Positions 7,920-16,784 of a stretch of 55,564 bases of DNA are shown here, piece by piece (position 1 is the first letter of the stretch; each line of letters opens with the position of its first letter). Source of the stretch: Acidobacteriota bacterium (GTDB taxonomy: Bacteria > Acidobacteriota > Vicinamibacteria > Marinacidobacterales > SMYC01); contig SMYC01000050.1 in NCBI GenBank assembly GCA_004356105.1, forward strand, positions 1-55,564, written 5' to 3'. Position numbers and translations under genes: made by a program. Under the pieces are notes generated by a model. The model ran no database searches. It was not told the origin of the DNA and was given only the letters and a program-made list of their open reading frames with translations.

Positions 7920-9254
7920 CTACCGGTCTTTGTTTCTCAACCTCTCCCGGGTCTTTTTGATTTGCTCGAGCCGCTCGCCCATGCGTTTTTCGAAGCCTTC
8001 CTCCGTCGGCACGTAGTAGCGGCGTCCGCGCAGCCGCTCGGGGAGGCATTCCATGCCGGCGATCTTCTCTTCATTATCGTGAGCATATTCGTAGCCTTTG
8101 CCGTAGCCCCAAGCTTTCATGTAACCCGTGACCGCGTTTCGCAAATGAAGGGGAACGGGCTCGGTCACATCTTCGAGCGCGTCTTTCGCCGCGGCGCCAT
8201 AGGCGCGATAGACGGCGTTCGACTTGGGCGCGGCCGCGAGATAAACGACCGCTTGCGCGAGAGCGAGCTTGCCTTCCGGGATGCCGATGAAATGAAAGGC
8301 TTCCTTGGCGGTGACCGCTTGGGCGAGCGCCCCGGGCTCGGCGAGGCCGATATCTTCGGACGCGAAGCGGACGAGCCGCCGCGCGATGTAGAGCGGATCT
8401 TCTCCAGCCTCGAGCATGCGGGCGAGCCAGTAGAGGCTCGCATCGACATCGGAGTTTCGGATCGACTTGTGGAGCGCGGAGATGATATTGAAATGCTGTT
8501 CGCCGCTCTTGTCGTAGAGAAGCGCTTTTCGCTGGAGCGCGCTCTCGAGCTCGGTGACGCCGAGCACACGGTCGTCCCCGGCCATCGGCGTCAAAGCTTC
8601 GAGCACGTTCAATACGAATCGTGCGTCTCCGTTCGCCTGGCGCGCGAGCCACTCGAGGGCCTCCTCGTCGACGCGAAGGGATCCACCGAGTCCGTTCACT
8701 TCGTCCTCGAGCGCGCGTTTCATCAAGATAACGAGCTCTTCCGGCGTGAGCTGACGAAGGATGAGCACGCGGCATCGCGAGAGAAGGGCGGCATTTACTT
8801 CGAAGGAAGGGTTCTCTGTCGTCGCGCCGATCAAGATGACGTTGCCGCTTTCCACATGAGGGAGGAAGGCGTCTTGCTGCGCTTTGTTGAATCGATGGAT
8901 CTCGTCGACGAATAAGAGCGTGCGGCGGCCATAGATGTGACGCTGCTGTTCCGCCTCCTTCATCACCGTTTTGATTTCCTTGATGCCGGAGAGGACCGCG
9001 CTGAACGGGACGAAGCGCGACTGAGTGCGCTCCGCGATGATCCGTGCGAGGGTAGTCTTGCCGGAGCCAGGCGGACCCCAAAGGATCAGCGAGCCGATCT
9101 GGTCTTTCTCGATGGCGGCAAAGAGCGTCGTGCTCGGGCCGGTAATTTCTTCTTGCCCGATGAGCTCGTCGAGATCGCGTGGCCGCATCCGCTCCGCGAG
9201 CGGCGCCGGCCCTCCGATGCCGGAGGCTTTCGAGAACAGCTGTTGTTGATCCAC
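7920..9254 (-). CDS. rarA: Replication-associated recombination protein A (RarA/MgsA)
   Basis: AAA+ ATPase of 444 residues related to clamp loaders and Holliday-junction helicases, acting at stalled forks. Early motifs are AERMRPRDLDELIGQ, Walker A GPPGSGKTT, Walker B LLFVDEIHRFNKAQQD and sensor 1 GATTENPSFEVN. The C-terminal MgsA region is intact (IRNSDVDASLYWLARMLEAG, FASEDIGLA). Length and order match RarA throughout. It lies 19 bases after trmH on the same strand and ahead of the crotonase gene. Confidence 0.95.
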   Translation of the reverse strand: MDQQQLFSKASGIGGPAPLAERMRPRDLDELIGQEEITGPSTTLFAAIEKDQIGSLILWGPPGSGKTTLARIIAERTQSRFVPFSAVLSGIKEIKTVMKEAEQQRHIYGRRTLLFVDEIHRFNKAQQDAFLPHVESGNVILIGATTENPSFEVNAALLSRCRVLILRQLTPEELVILMKRALEDEVNGLGGSLRVDEEALEWLARQANGDARFVLNVLEALTPMAGDDRVLGVTELESALQRKALLYDKSGEQHFNIISALHKSIRNSDVDASLYWLARMLEAGEDPLYIARRLVRFASEDIGLAEPGALAQAVTAKEAFHFIGIPEGKLALAQAVVYLAAAPKSNAVYRAYGAAAKDALEDVTEPVPLHLRNAVTGYMKAWGYGKGYEYAHDNEEKIAGMECLPERLRGRRYYVPTEEGFEKRMGERLEQIKKTRERLRNKDR

Positions 9255-9273
9255 AAAAGAAGCCTACTCCCGT

Positions 9274-10017
9274 CTAGGTCTCCCGTCGAGCCGCCTCGAA
9301 CAAAACGAGTGCCGCTGCCGTGGCTACATTCAACGACCCTACCTCGCCCAGCATCGGAATGGTGATCATGAGCTCCGCGCGGGCGAGGAGCGATGGATCC
9401 AAACCAGCGCCCTCGCGTCCGAGCAGGATGGCCATCGGGCGCGCGTAATCCGCTTCTCGGTAGTCGATCCCGTCTCGAGGGACGAGGGCTGCAAGGCGGA
9501 ACCCCTCGAGCGCTTCGAGCCCGTTTCCGCTCTCGAGCTCGCAGATGGGAAGACGCAGCACGCTCCCCATGGAGCCGCGCACCGCTTTCGGACCAAAAGG
9601 GTCCGCCGATCCGTCAAGCGTGACGAGCGCCGAGACGCCCGCTGCTTCCGCGACGCGTACGATGGCGCCGAGATTGCCGGGATCTTGAATGCCAGCGCAG
9701 ACGACGAGTAGACCTCCGCTTTGAAGCTCTGCGCGCGGGGGACGCTTCGCCACCGCGAGGATACCGTCGGGCGAATCCAGGTGGCTCACGCTCGTAAAGA
9801 GTCGCTCGGGAAGCTCCACGGTCAGAACATTCTCGGGCACGCTCCCGGCGAATGTGCTCGAGACCACCACCGTGTCGATCTGGGCGATGCGCGCTTCAAG
9901 GGCCGCATTGACGAGCTTGCGCCCTTCGAGCAAGAACTTGTCTTCGCGCTGGCGCGGCTGGGCGAGGCGGCGGATCGTTTTCACCAGCGGGTTTTGAGGG
10001 CTCTCGATGCGTTTCAT
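9274..10017 (-). CDS. TrmH/SpoU-family RNA 2'-O-methyltransferase
   Basis: SPOUT methyltransferase of 247 residues. An N-terminal substrate-binding domain (RQREDKFLLEGRKLVNAAL) is followed by the three knot motifs: GIQDPGNLGAIVRVAEAAG, ILLGREGAGL and IPMLGEVGSLNVATAAAL. These bind S-adenosylmethionine and methylate ribose 2'-OH in rRNA or tRNA. The layout resembles RlmB/TsnR-like 23S rRNA enzymes, but the target cannot be read from sequence. It is divergent from greA with only 47 bases between the starts and is the first gene of trmH-rarA-crotonase. Confidence 0.92.
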   Translation of the reverse strand: MKRIESPQNPLVKTIRRLAQPRQREDKFLLEGRKLVNAALEARIAQIDTVVVSSTFAGSVPENVLTVELPERLFTSVSHLDSPDGILAVAKRPPRAELQSGGLLVVCAGIQDPGNLGAIVRVAEAAGVSALVTLDGSADPFGPKAVRGSMGSVLRLPICELESGNGLEALEGFRLAALVPRDGIDYREADYARPMAILLGREGAGLDPSLLARAELMITIPMLGEVGSLNVATAAALVLFEAARRET

Positions 10018-10024
10018 CTACCCC

Positions 10025-10053
10025 TTGCAGAAGGAGAATGGCCTGGTTATCAT
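10025..10053 (+). promoter_or_regulatory. greA promoter, predicted near-leaderless transcript
   Basis: TTGCAG (10025-10030), 17 bases, TATCAT (10048-10053). Transcription should start near 10060, only about five bases before ATG 10065, and no ribosome site is visible before the ATG. Confidence 0.55.
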
Positions 10054-10064
10054 TCTAAAAACCC

Positions 10065-10544
10065 ATGAGCCATGAAATCATCGACAAACTCAAGGCAGAG
10101 ATCAAGAAATTGGAAGAGGAACTTCGCGTAGAGCTCCCAAGAGCGCTTAAAGTTGCCCGAGAGCACGGAGATCTCTCCGAGAACGCCGACTACGACGCCG
10201 CCAAGGAGCGCCAGGGTTATGTAAATGCGAGGCTCGGCCAGCTCAAGAAACGTCTCGGCGAGCTCTCGATGGTCAGTTTCGACAAGATACCCGAGGGCAA
10301 AGTCTCATTGGGCTCCAAGGTCACATTATACGACCTGGACAAGGAACAGGAAGTTGTCTACAAGCTCGTCATGAGTGAGGACGCGGACGTGTCGAAGGGC
10401 TTGATCTCGACGAGCTCCCCGATTGGGCGTGCACTCATGGGGAAAGAGGAGGGCGACGAAGTCGACGTCCAGACGCCGGGCGGCGAGAAGAACTTCGAGA
10501 TCACGAAGCTCATCACCATCCACGACGCGAAGCTCAGCGGATAA
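10065..10544 (+). CDS. greA: Transcription elongation factor GreA
   Basis: A 159-residue GreA that rescues backtracked RNA polymerase by stimulating transcript cleavage. The N-terminal coiled coil is clear, and its tip carries the acidic motif GDLSENADYDAAKE (residues 37-50) that enters the polymerase secondary channel. The C-terminal FKBP-like domain has ISTSSPIGRALMGKEEGDEV. Length is normal. Its 3' end overlaps the stop of the convergent membrane-protein gene by 11 bases. Confidence 0.96.
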   Translation: MSHEIIDKLKAEIKKLEEELRVELPRALKVAREHGDLSENADYDAAKERQGYVNARLGQLKKRLGELSMVSFDKIPEGKVSLGSKVTLYDLDKEQEVVYKLVMSEDADVSKGLISTSSPIGRALMGKEEGDEVDVQTPGGEKNFEITKLITIHDAKLSG

Positions 10545-12459
10545 GCTCGTAGACAAGGCCTCCATCGCCCCTTTGGCCCCTTTGGCCCCTTTGGAACGAC
10601 GCTTTGAGCTCCATTCTGTCCGCGTGGCGTGCCGCGCGCTCGAGCACCTCTTCCCAACCGCGGGCGTCGTAGCCACTGCGATGGAAGACAGCGTAACGCA
10701 CACCGAGCTTCTCGAGCTCGGCTAGGCCGAAGTCGTCCGGGAAGCTCCCAAGAACTTGAAAGAGCCGGCGGTGCGAAGGCGGCGTGAAGCCGCTATAGCC
10801 ATTAACGAGCGGGCGCAGATGCACGAGCGCGTTGAGCATATAGCGTGAGTGGTGACGTGCCGCTTCCACATCGTCAGCCGGATCCGGAATCGGGAGTACA
10901 ACGATAGGCTCGCGGTCGGATTGGTCTCTCAGCCAGTTATCCATCGGCGTCGACGTCACGGCGTAGAGCTGTGTGTCGAGGGGGAACGCGGCGAGCTCGA
11001 CCAAAATGAGCACCGCGAAGAGCGGCCCCAAAAACCCCAACAGGGGTCGCCTCCTAGCGAGGCGCTCAGCCCCGAAGCCTGCGAGCATCGCGAGAGCCAA
11101 CACCGTGAGAATGGTCAGCCGCGACGGCACGCGGATGAAATCAAAACCAGGGAGCCATCGATAGAGCGCCGCATAAAGCCCGGCTTGGGGGCCTATCGAC
11201 GCCCAGAGCGTGAGCGAGGTGAGGCCGAGATAAAACGCTGCGTGGACTCCCATGCGAGCCTCGGCCCAACTCCGGAACCATCGACGATAACCATGTGCGA
11301 AAGGCGCTCGGCCATAGATCGCGACGCGAGTGCCGAGAAGGATGGCGGCCACGACGAGTGCGCGCCAACCGCTGCTCGCGGAGACGCTCCCGATTCGTAG
11401 GCCCCCGGCGGCCTCGATCAAGATTGCAAAGAGCACGACGGCGATGATGGCGAGATCGAGAAGCAGTGAGGGTGACGCTCCAGATTTTGTCGTCGTCGGC
11501 CGTCCCTTGCCGGCCGAGAGGGCTGCCATTGCGAGCAAGATGGGAAGGAAACCCGGAAACAGGAACGCTTTCGCGTCGCGCGCGATGCGAGCTTGCCATC
11601 CGAGGAGCTGCCAAACGGCTCGATGCGCATGTGTGGGTGAGGCGAGGAAACTTTCCGCGTTGGGCGACCAAAATGTGGCCTCCGCTAAGCTACGCTCGAG
11701 CCCGAGCTCTTCCTGAACGCTGAGATAAGGAAGCAAGAACGGCACGTTGAGGATTAGGACCAAGACCGTGGCCACCACGATGTCCTTCGAGAGGCGGCTC
11801 GAAGGACCGAGCTCGCCAAAGAGAAGGAGGTAAAGGAGCAAGCTCGCGGCCGTGAGGGCGAGAAAAAGGCCGCTTTGTCCACCGGACCAAGCCGTCAGCG
11901 TGAAAAAGAGACACGCCGCGACAAGGTGTCGCGTGGAGCCCTTGCGCGCGTAGCGGTGAAGATACAGGAGGCAGAACGGGATCCATTGCACGGTAGCCAA
12001 ATGCAGTTGGCCTAGCCGAAAGAATCGTGGCGGGCTAAAGGCGAAGACGAGGCCCGCGAGGAGAGCGCCCCAAGTCCCGAGCCCGAGCTCTCGCGCGAGC
12101 AGGAAGGCGCCGAAGCCCGAAAGCGCGCACGAGGCGAGCAAGACAAGGTTCATCGCGAGCAGGGGCTCTCCGGTGGCGAGCAGCACGGGTGCCGCGGCGA
12201 GAGCGCTTCCGATTTGATGCTCCGAGTAAGCGAGCGTGTTGCGCTCCGGGTAGAAGATGTTCGCATCGAAGATCGAAAGGGGCGCGTGCACGAGCGCGTG
12301 GACGTCCCAGCCGAGTGTCCACAGAAACAGACGGGTATCCGGACCGAGATCGAGAGCCTGTGTGCCTGGCGCGGTGCTGAGCGGCCACGCGAAGAGCGCC
12401 GTCAGCGCAACGAAGAGGAGCGCGACCGCGGCAGCGGAGAGGCGGGGATGGGCGAGCAT
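10534..12459 (-). CDS. Large polytopic membrane protein, GT-C / YfhO-like
   Basis: A 641-residue inner-membrane protein with an N-terminal signal-anchor (VALLFVALTALFAWPL) and roughly ten to twelve hydrophobic segments. The first outside loop contains DLGPDTRLFLWTLGW and NIFYPERNTLAYSEHQ, a pattern seen in lipid-linked-sugar glycosyltransferases of GT-C fold and in YfhO-like proteins. A soluble C-terminal domain of about 150 residues follows. It probably transfers or processes a sugar for envelope glycans, but donor and acceptor are unknown. The last residues (QRGQRGQRG) come from a 9-bp repeat, and the stop overlaps the end of greA. Confidence 0.75.
   Translation of the reverse strand: MLAHPRLSAAAVALLFVALTALFAWPLSTAPGTQALDLGPDTRLFLWTLGWDVHALVHAPLSIFDANIFYPERNTLAYSEHQIGSALAAAPVLLATGEPLLAMNLVLLASCALSGFGAFLLARELGLGTWGALLAGLVFAFSPPRFFRLGQLHLATVQWIPFCLLYLHRYARKGSTRHLVAACLFFTLTAWSGGQSGLFLALTAASLLLYLLLFGELGPSSRLSKDIVVATVLVLILNVPFLLPYLSVQEELGLERSLAEATFWSPNAESFLASPTHAHRAVWQLLGWQARIARDAKAFLFPGFLPILLAMAALSAGKGRPTTTKSGASPSLLLDLAIIAVVLFAILIEAAGGLRIGSVSASSGWRALVVAAILLGTRVAIYGRAPFAHGYRRWFRSWAEARMGVHAAFYLGLTSLTLWASIGPQAGLYAALYRWLPGFDFIRVPSRLTILTVLALAMLAGFGAERLARRRPLLGFLGPLFAVLILVELAAFPLDTQLYAVTSTPMDNWLRDQSDREPIVVLPIPDPADDVEAARHHSRYMLNALVHLRPLVNGYSGFTPPSHRRLFQVLGSFPDDFGLAELEKLGVRYAVFHRSGYDARGWEEVLERAARHADRMELKASFQRGQRGQRGDGGLVYELIR
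10565..10595. repeat. 9-bp repeats at the greA / membrane-protein junction
   Basis: Three copies of CCCCTTTGG lie back to back just after the greA stop. On the minus strand they encode the QRGQRGQRG end of the membrane protein. Confidence 0.8.
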
Positions 12460-12554
12460 CTCGGCGTGTTTGCGACACTAGCATGTGAGACGCATAAAAC
12501 GCCAGTGGTGGTCCCTAAGCAATTGTTGTATAGGGACTTAACGGGATTTCTGTC

Positions 12555-12583
12555 TTGACAGCGATGTGCGGAAATTCTATAAT
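12555..12583 (+). promoter_or_regulatory. nfeD promoter, full consensus, near-leaderless
   Basis: TTGACA (12555-12560), 17 bases, TATAAT (12578-12583): both boxes and the spacer are perfect sigma-70 consensus. Transcription should start near 12590 and the ATG is at 12594, so the mRNA would have almost no leader. The apparent earlier start, the TTG at 12555, is part of the -35 box. Confidence 0.8.
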
Positions 12584-12593
12584 TCGAAGGTTC

Positions 12594-13904
12594 ATGCGAA
12601 TAACTCGTTTCCTGTCAATCTCGTGTATTGGCCTTTGCGTAGCTTTAGCAGCGAGTGTCGGCGCGTCCGCTGGGCCGATTTACAAAGTCGTCCTGGACGA
12701 TGTGATCCACGGCATCACCGCGGGTCACGTCATCGACACCATCCATGCCGCGGCCGAAGATGATGCCGAGCTCGTGCTCATCCAGCTCAAAACACCCGGC
12801 GGGCTGCTCTCCGCAACGCGGGATATGATCGAGGTCATGCTCAACAGTGAGCGCCCTGTCGTCGTCTATGTTGCGCCAGCCGGAGCCCATGCGGCCTCGG
12901 CTGGATTTCTCATTATGATCGCCGCCGACGTCGCCGCGATGGCGCCGGGCACTAATACCGGGGCGGCAACGCCGGTATCCGGTAGCGGGCAGGAGCTGCA
13001 GGAGACGCTGCAAAAAAAGGTCACCTCGGATGCGGCTGCTTATACACGTTCGCTCGCGGAGCGGCGGAATCGCAATCCGGAAATCGCGCAGAAAGCGGTA
13101 ACGGAGACGCTCTCGTGGACGGCTTCTGAAGCCCTCGAGCTAGGTCTCATCGATTACATCGCGAGCAGCGAGAGCGAGCTGCTCGAATTTCTCGACGGAA
13201 AGACGATCCCGAGACCGGGAGGCGCCGAGATCGTGTTGGCGACGGCGGGGAAAGTTGTGGTGCTCCGCGAGATGACGCGTAAGCAGAAGATCCTCGCGTT
13301 CATCGCGAACCCGAACATCGCGCTTCTTTTGGGAATGATGGGTCTCGCCGGGCTCTATATGGAGTTCTCGAATCCGGGCCTGCTCTTTCCAGGCATTTTC
13401 GGCGCTGTCGCGCTCCTGCTCGCGGCCTTTGCCTTCGAGATTCTGCCGGTGAACATCGTCGGCGTCATTCTTCTCGTCGCTGGTTTCGGGCTTCTCATTG
13501 TGGAAGTGGTCACGCCATCGTTCGGAATCATAGGAGCGGGAGGCATCGTCGGGCTCGTTCTCGGTGCTCTGTTGCTGTTCGAGGAACAGCCGCTCCCGAC
13601 GCCGGCGCTTCGCGTGAGCTGGGCTATGATTCTTCCTGTGGCTATTGTTCTCGGCGTGGTCGTCATCGCCCTCGGCCGCAAAGTGGTCGAGGCGCAACGC
13701 CGCGCCCCGATGACGGGCATCGAGAGCCTGATAGGGCAGTTCGCGACCGCGCGCACGCCGATCGACCGTCGCGGAAAGGTTTTCATACGTGGGGAATTCT
13801 GGGACGCGCACGCGGACGAGCCTATTCAGGAAAGCGAGCGCGTTCGGGTTTTATCCGTCGACGGGTTGCTGCTACATGTCGAGCGCGATCCGGAATCGTC
13901 ATAA
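12594..13904 (+). CDS. NfeD-family membrane serine protease
   Basis: A 436-residue long-form NfeD (ClpP-class serine protease plus membrane and OB-like domains). A signal segment (MRITRFLSISCIGLCVALAA) is followed by the protease domain with KTPGGLLSATRDM and the nucleophile region AHAASAGF (Ser102). Lys141 or Lys142 is in the place of the catalytic Lys of archaeal PH1510. Four or more transmembrane helices run from about residue 245 to 375, and the last 60 residues form the soluble NfeDC beta-barrel. ATG 12594 is chosen because the promoter occupies the upstream part of the frame. The slipin gene follows 12 bases after the stop, the classic partner. Confidence 0.92.
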   Translation: MRITRFLSISCIGLCVALAASVGASAGPIYKVVLDDVIHGITAGHVIDTIHAAAEDDAELVLIQLKTPGGLLSATRDMIEVMLNSERPVVVYVAPAGAHAASAGFLIMIAADVAAMAPGTNTGAATPVSGSGQELQETLQKKVTSDAAAYTRSLAERRNRNPEIAQKAVTETLSWTASEALELGLIDYIASSESELLEFLDGKTIPRPGGAEIVLATAGKVVVLREMTRKQKILAFIANPNIALLLGMMGLAGLYMEFSNPGLLFPGIFGAVALLLAAFAFEILPVNIVGVILLVAGFGLLIVEVVTPSFGIIGAGGIVGLVLGALLLFEEQPLPTPALRVSWAMILPVAIVLGVVVIALGRKVVEAQRRAPMTGIESLIGQFATARTPIDRRGKVFIRGEFWDAHADEPIQESERVRVLSVDGLLLHVERDPESS

Positions 13905-13916
13905 ACGGAGGACATC

Positions 13917-14705
13917 ATGCCTGGTGGACTTTCAATTGGCACGCTCGCGGTGGTCATTGTCGTTGCGATTTTTCTCCTCAACTGGGTCAAGATTCTGAAT
14001 GAGTACGAGCGTGGTGTCGTCTTCCGTCTCGGCAACTTGATCCCGAGGCCCAAAGGCCCGGGGCTCGTTCTCGTCTTCGCGCCGATCGATCGTCTGGTGA
14101 AGGTGAGCTTGCGGCTCGTCGCGCTCGACGTGCCGCCACAGGACATCATCACCAAAGACAACGTTTCGGTGAAAGTCAACGCTGTCGTGTTCTTCCGCGT
14201 CGTCGATCCGATCAAAGCTATCGTCGAAGTAGAAAATTTTCTCTATGCGACGTCACAACTCGCGCAGACGACACTTCGAAGCATTCTGGGGCAAGCGGAG
14301 CTCGACGATCTTCTTGCTGAAAGAGACCAGCTGAACATGCGGCTTCAGGACATTCTCGACAAGCACACCGATCCGTGGGGGATCAAAGTCACGTCGGTAG
14401 AGGTCAAGCATGTCGACTTGCCGTCGGAGATGCAGCGCGCGATCGCCAAGCAAGCGGAAGCCGAGCGTGAGAAGAGAGCCAAAGTCATTCACGCGGAGGG
14501 CGAGTTTCTAGCGGCCGAGAATCTGTCGAAGGCGGCTGAGATTGTCGGCAGGCACCCTCTGGGTATGCAGCTTCGCTATCTTCAGACGCTGACGGAGGTC
14601 GCAAGCGAGAAGAACTCGACGATCATTTTTCCGCTACCCATCGAGCTCTTCGAGCCACTCCTGGACAAATTCAAGGAGTGGAGGGACAAAAAGGCCAAGG
14701 ACTAG
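13917..14705 (+). CDS. Slipin (stomatin/prohibitin SPFH-domain protein)
   Basis: A 262-residue membrane-anchored SPFH protein. One N-terminal transmembrane segment (residues 6-23) precedes the band-7 domain, with [20 protein letters not shown] and [21 protein letters not shown] long charged helix ([20 protein letters not shown]) follows, then the usual [18 protein letters not shown] and a hydrophobic C-terminal patch. In characterised systems the slipin C-terminus is cleaved by the neighbouring NfeD protease, and the pair is thought to maintain membrane quality. Here nfeD is immediately upstream. Confidence 0.95.
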   Translation: MPGGLSIGTLAVVIVVAIFLLNWVKILNEYERGVVFRLGNLIPRPKGPGLVLVFAPIDRLVKVSLRLVALDVPPQDIITKDNVSVKVNAVVFFRVVDPIKAIVEVENFLYATSQLAQTTLRSILGQAELDDLLAERDQLNMRLQDILDKHTDPWGIKVTSVEVKHVDLPSEMQRAIAKQAEAEREKRAKVIHAEGEFLAAENLSKAAEIVGRHPLGMQLRYLQTLTEVASEKNSTIIFPLPIELFEPLLDKFKEWRDKKAKD

Positions 14706-14748
14706 TAGCCAGGGCTAGAACCATGCGGGGCTCGCAGGAGGAGCTTTC

Positions 14749-15858
14749 ATGACCATGCCAGCTGAGGAGCTGACGATTTGTGGCTCTTTGTCCGAGTCGA
14801 GCCTGCCCGAGCTGCTCGCTTCGATCAGCCGGAGCAAAGAGACAGGGATTCTCAATTTCCACGACGCTGGACGATGGAAGGCCATTTACTTTAAAGAAGG
14901 CCGCATCATCTACGCGATGTCGAACGCGCAGGACGATCGGCTCGGCGAGTTCTTGCTGAAGACGGGGAAAATCACGGTTCGGCAGTTCCTCGAGGCGAGC
15001 AAGAAGATACAGCCGGACAAGAAGCTCGGCGCCGTGCTCGTCGAGCAAGGCATCATCACCCCGGATGATCTTTTCGTTGCCATCCATCGGCACGCGGAAG
15101 CGATCGTCTATAGCTTGTTCGTCTGGACCCGCGGCGAGTACGAGTTCGTGATCAAGGACCTCACCGTTGACGGGCCGATGGTGCTCGATCTCGACTCGGA
15201 GAACGTCATCCTGGAAGGCATTCGTCGGCTCAAGGATTTTACGCGGATGTATGCTGGGGTGGGCCCGCTCGAAGCCGTCTTGCGACCGTCGGACGATGCC
15301 GACGGTTTGATCTACAAACTGCGTCTCGACGAAGACGAATCTCAAGTCCATTCGCTCGTGAACGGACGCATCAACGTCGAGCAGATTCTCGCGATGAGCT
15401 ATCTTCCGAACTTCGAGACCTTGCGGATCCTCTTTGGTCTTCTCGCCGCTGGCGTTGTCGAGCGCGGCGGCACGAACGAATTGGAAAAGCGCGGCATCGA
15501 GCTCGAGTACGAGCTGCAGGAAGTGGTCGAGCACTACAACCGCAACTTCGAGCGCGTTTGCGATTATCTCAGCCGCAAGCTCGAAGGCGAAGCGGCCCTC
15601 GAGTTCAGCTCGGGCGTCATGGCCGACGTCGCCCAGCAATTCCCGCTTCTCTTCGAGAGCGTGGAGCTCGGCACGGCCGGACGAGTGGATTTCGACCAGC
15701 TGCTTCAGAATCTAGGTGACAAGCCACACGAGGCCAAAAGAGCTGTCCTCGTTGACGGGCTCAACGAGCTCACTTATGCGCTCCTTCTCGAGATCGGTCG
15801 CCAGTTAGGCAAGAGCGAGCAGGAAGCGGTAGCAACGAGCATCCTGAGCCCGGACTAG
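14749..15858 (+). CDS. DUF4388 domain protein (PatA-like N-terminal domain)
   Basis: Cytosolic protein of 369 residues with a strong AGGAGG site about 7 bases before the ATG. Residues 8-110 form a DUF4388/PatA-N domain (GSLSESSLPELLASISRSKE, TGILNFHDAGRWKAIYFKEG, RIIYAMSNAQDDRLGE), which usually occurs in signalling proteins tied to motility or development. Residues 110-180 look like a second, related or GspE_N-like module (LGAVLVEQGIITPDDLFVAI). The rest is helical without recognised domains. It probably belongs to the nfeD-slipin transcription unit (43-base gap). Role unknown. Confidence 0.8.
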   Translation: MTMPAEELTICGSLSESSLPELLASISRSKETGILNFHDAGRWKAIYFKEGRIIYAMSNAQDDRLGEFLLKTGKITVRQFLEASKKIQPDKKLGAVLVEQGIITPDDLFVAIHRHAEAIVYSLFVWTRGEYEFVIKDLTVDGPMVLDLDSENVILEGIRRLKDFTRMYAGVGPLEAVLRPSDDADGLIYKLRLDEDESQVHSLVNGRINVEQILAMSYLPNFETLRILFGLLAAGVVERGGTNELEKRGIELEYELQEVVEHYNRNFERVCDYLSRKLEGEAALEFSSGVMADVAQQFPLLFESVELGTAGRVDFDQLLQNLGDKPHEAKRAVLVDGLNELTYALLLEIGRQLGKSEQEAVATSILSPD

Positions 15859-16115
15859 ACTCCAACCCGTCAGCCTCTAACCCGTCAGAATCGAGGATTT
15901 TGTACCACGTTCTGACGCAAATTCTTTGTGGGTCAGCTGTGTGGTTTGGATTTAGAACGCTTTCAGGTTTACCTGGCAATCTAGTGCTTGAGCCCGCTAG
16001 GCCGGGTCTGCGAGCAGCAACGACAACAAATTCCCCCTTCAATGTTGATATTGGGTTAGAATACTTCGTCTCAAGTAAAATATTAGCTTCTGGGGTCAAA
16101 GGAGTTGGTAGTGAG

Positions 16116-16745
16116 ATGGCCGAATACGATAATGGGGCGTATTACGAAGTCCAGCTGAACAACAAGCAGTTGGTCTTTTTCTTCATGGCGACCCTAGCCA
16201 TCGCCGTAGTCGTGTTCCTCTGCGGCGTGATGGTGGGCAGGGGTGTCCGGGACGCGACGCTTGCCGCTGTACCCAACGACATCGCCGCCGGAACGTTGAC
16301 GCCATCCGCGGAGAAGATCAAAGCGAGAGCGAGCTCTGACAAGCCGAAGCCGAAGCTCGATTACCCGGATCGGCTCGATAACGGCAAGGTGCAAACCACG
16401 CTCGAGACGGTCCAATCCGAGAGTCCGGAAACGACGCTGCGCAAGATGAGGCGCGAGCCCCCGCCTTCGCCCAAGCCGGCTCCGGCTCCGGTGCGCCGAG
16501 TCGCGACACTTGGCGCCCCTGAAGGTGCTTTTGCCGTTCAAGTCGTGGCGCTAAAGACCGAGGATGCGGCGCGGTCTCTATTGTCCCGACTCAAGAACAA
16601 GAACTATCGCGCTTATCTGGAGGCGGGCGGTGAGGCTGGGCTACATCGCGTGCGAGTAGGTCTCTTTTCGACGCGTGCGGAAGCGGAAAAGGTCGTCCAG
16701 AAGCTGCGCGACGAGGAAAGGTTCAAGCCCTACATCACGCAGTAG
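16116..16745 (+). CDS. SPOR-domain membrane protein
   Basis: A 209-residue bitopic protein. ATG 16116 is preferred over an upstream in-frame ATG at 15900 because AAAGGAG stands 11 bases before it and the upstream part shows no protein-like pattern. A short cytoplasmic segment is followed by one transmembrane helix (LVFFFMATLAIAVVVFLCGV). A proline/lysine-rich linker comes next, then a C-terminal SPOR domain (AFAVQVVALKTEDAARSLLS, to the end). SPOR domains bind denuded septal peptidoglycan, so a division-site or cell-wall role is likely. The 257-base gap before it shows no clear promoter or terminator. Confidence 0.88.
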   Translation: MAEYDNGAYYEVQLNNKQLVFFFMATLAIAVVVFLCGVMVGRGVRDATLAAVPNDIAAGTLTPSAEKIKARASSDKPKPKLDYPDRLDNGKVQTTLETVQSESPETTLRKMRREPPPSPKPAPAPVRRVATLGAPEGAFAVQVVALKTEDAARSLLSRLKNKNYRAYLEAGGEAGLHRVRVGLFSTRAEAEKVVQKLRDEERFKPYITQ

Positions 16746-16784
16746 CTAGGTCAACGTCAACATCACGGAGAGCGAGTGAATATC

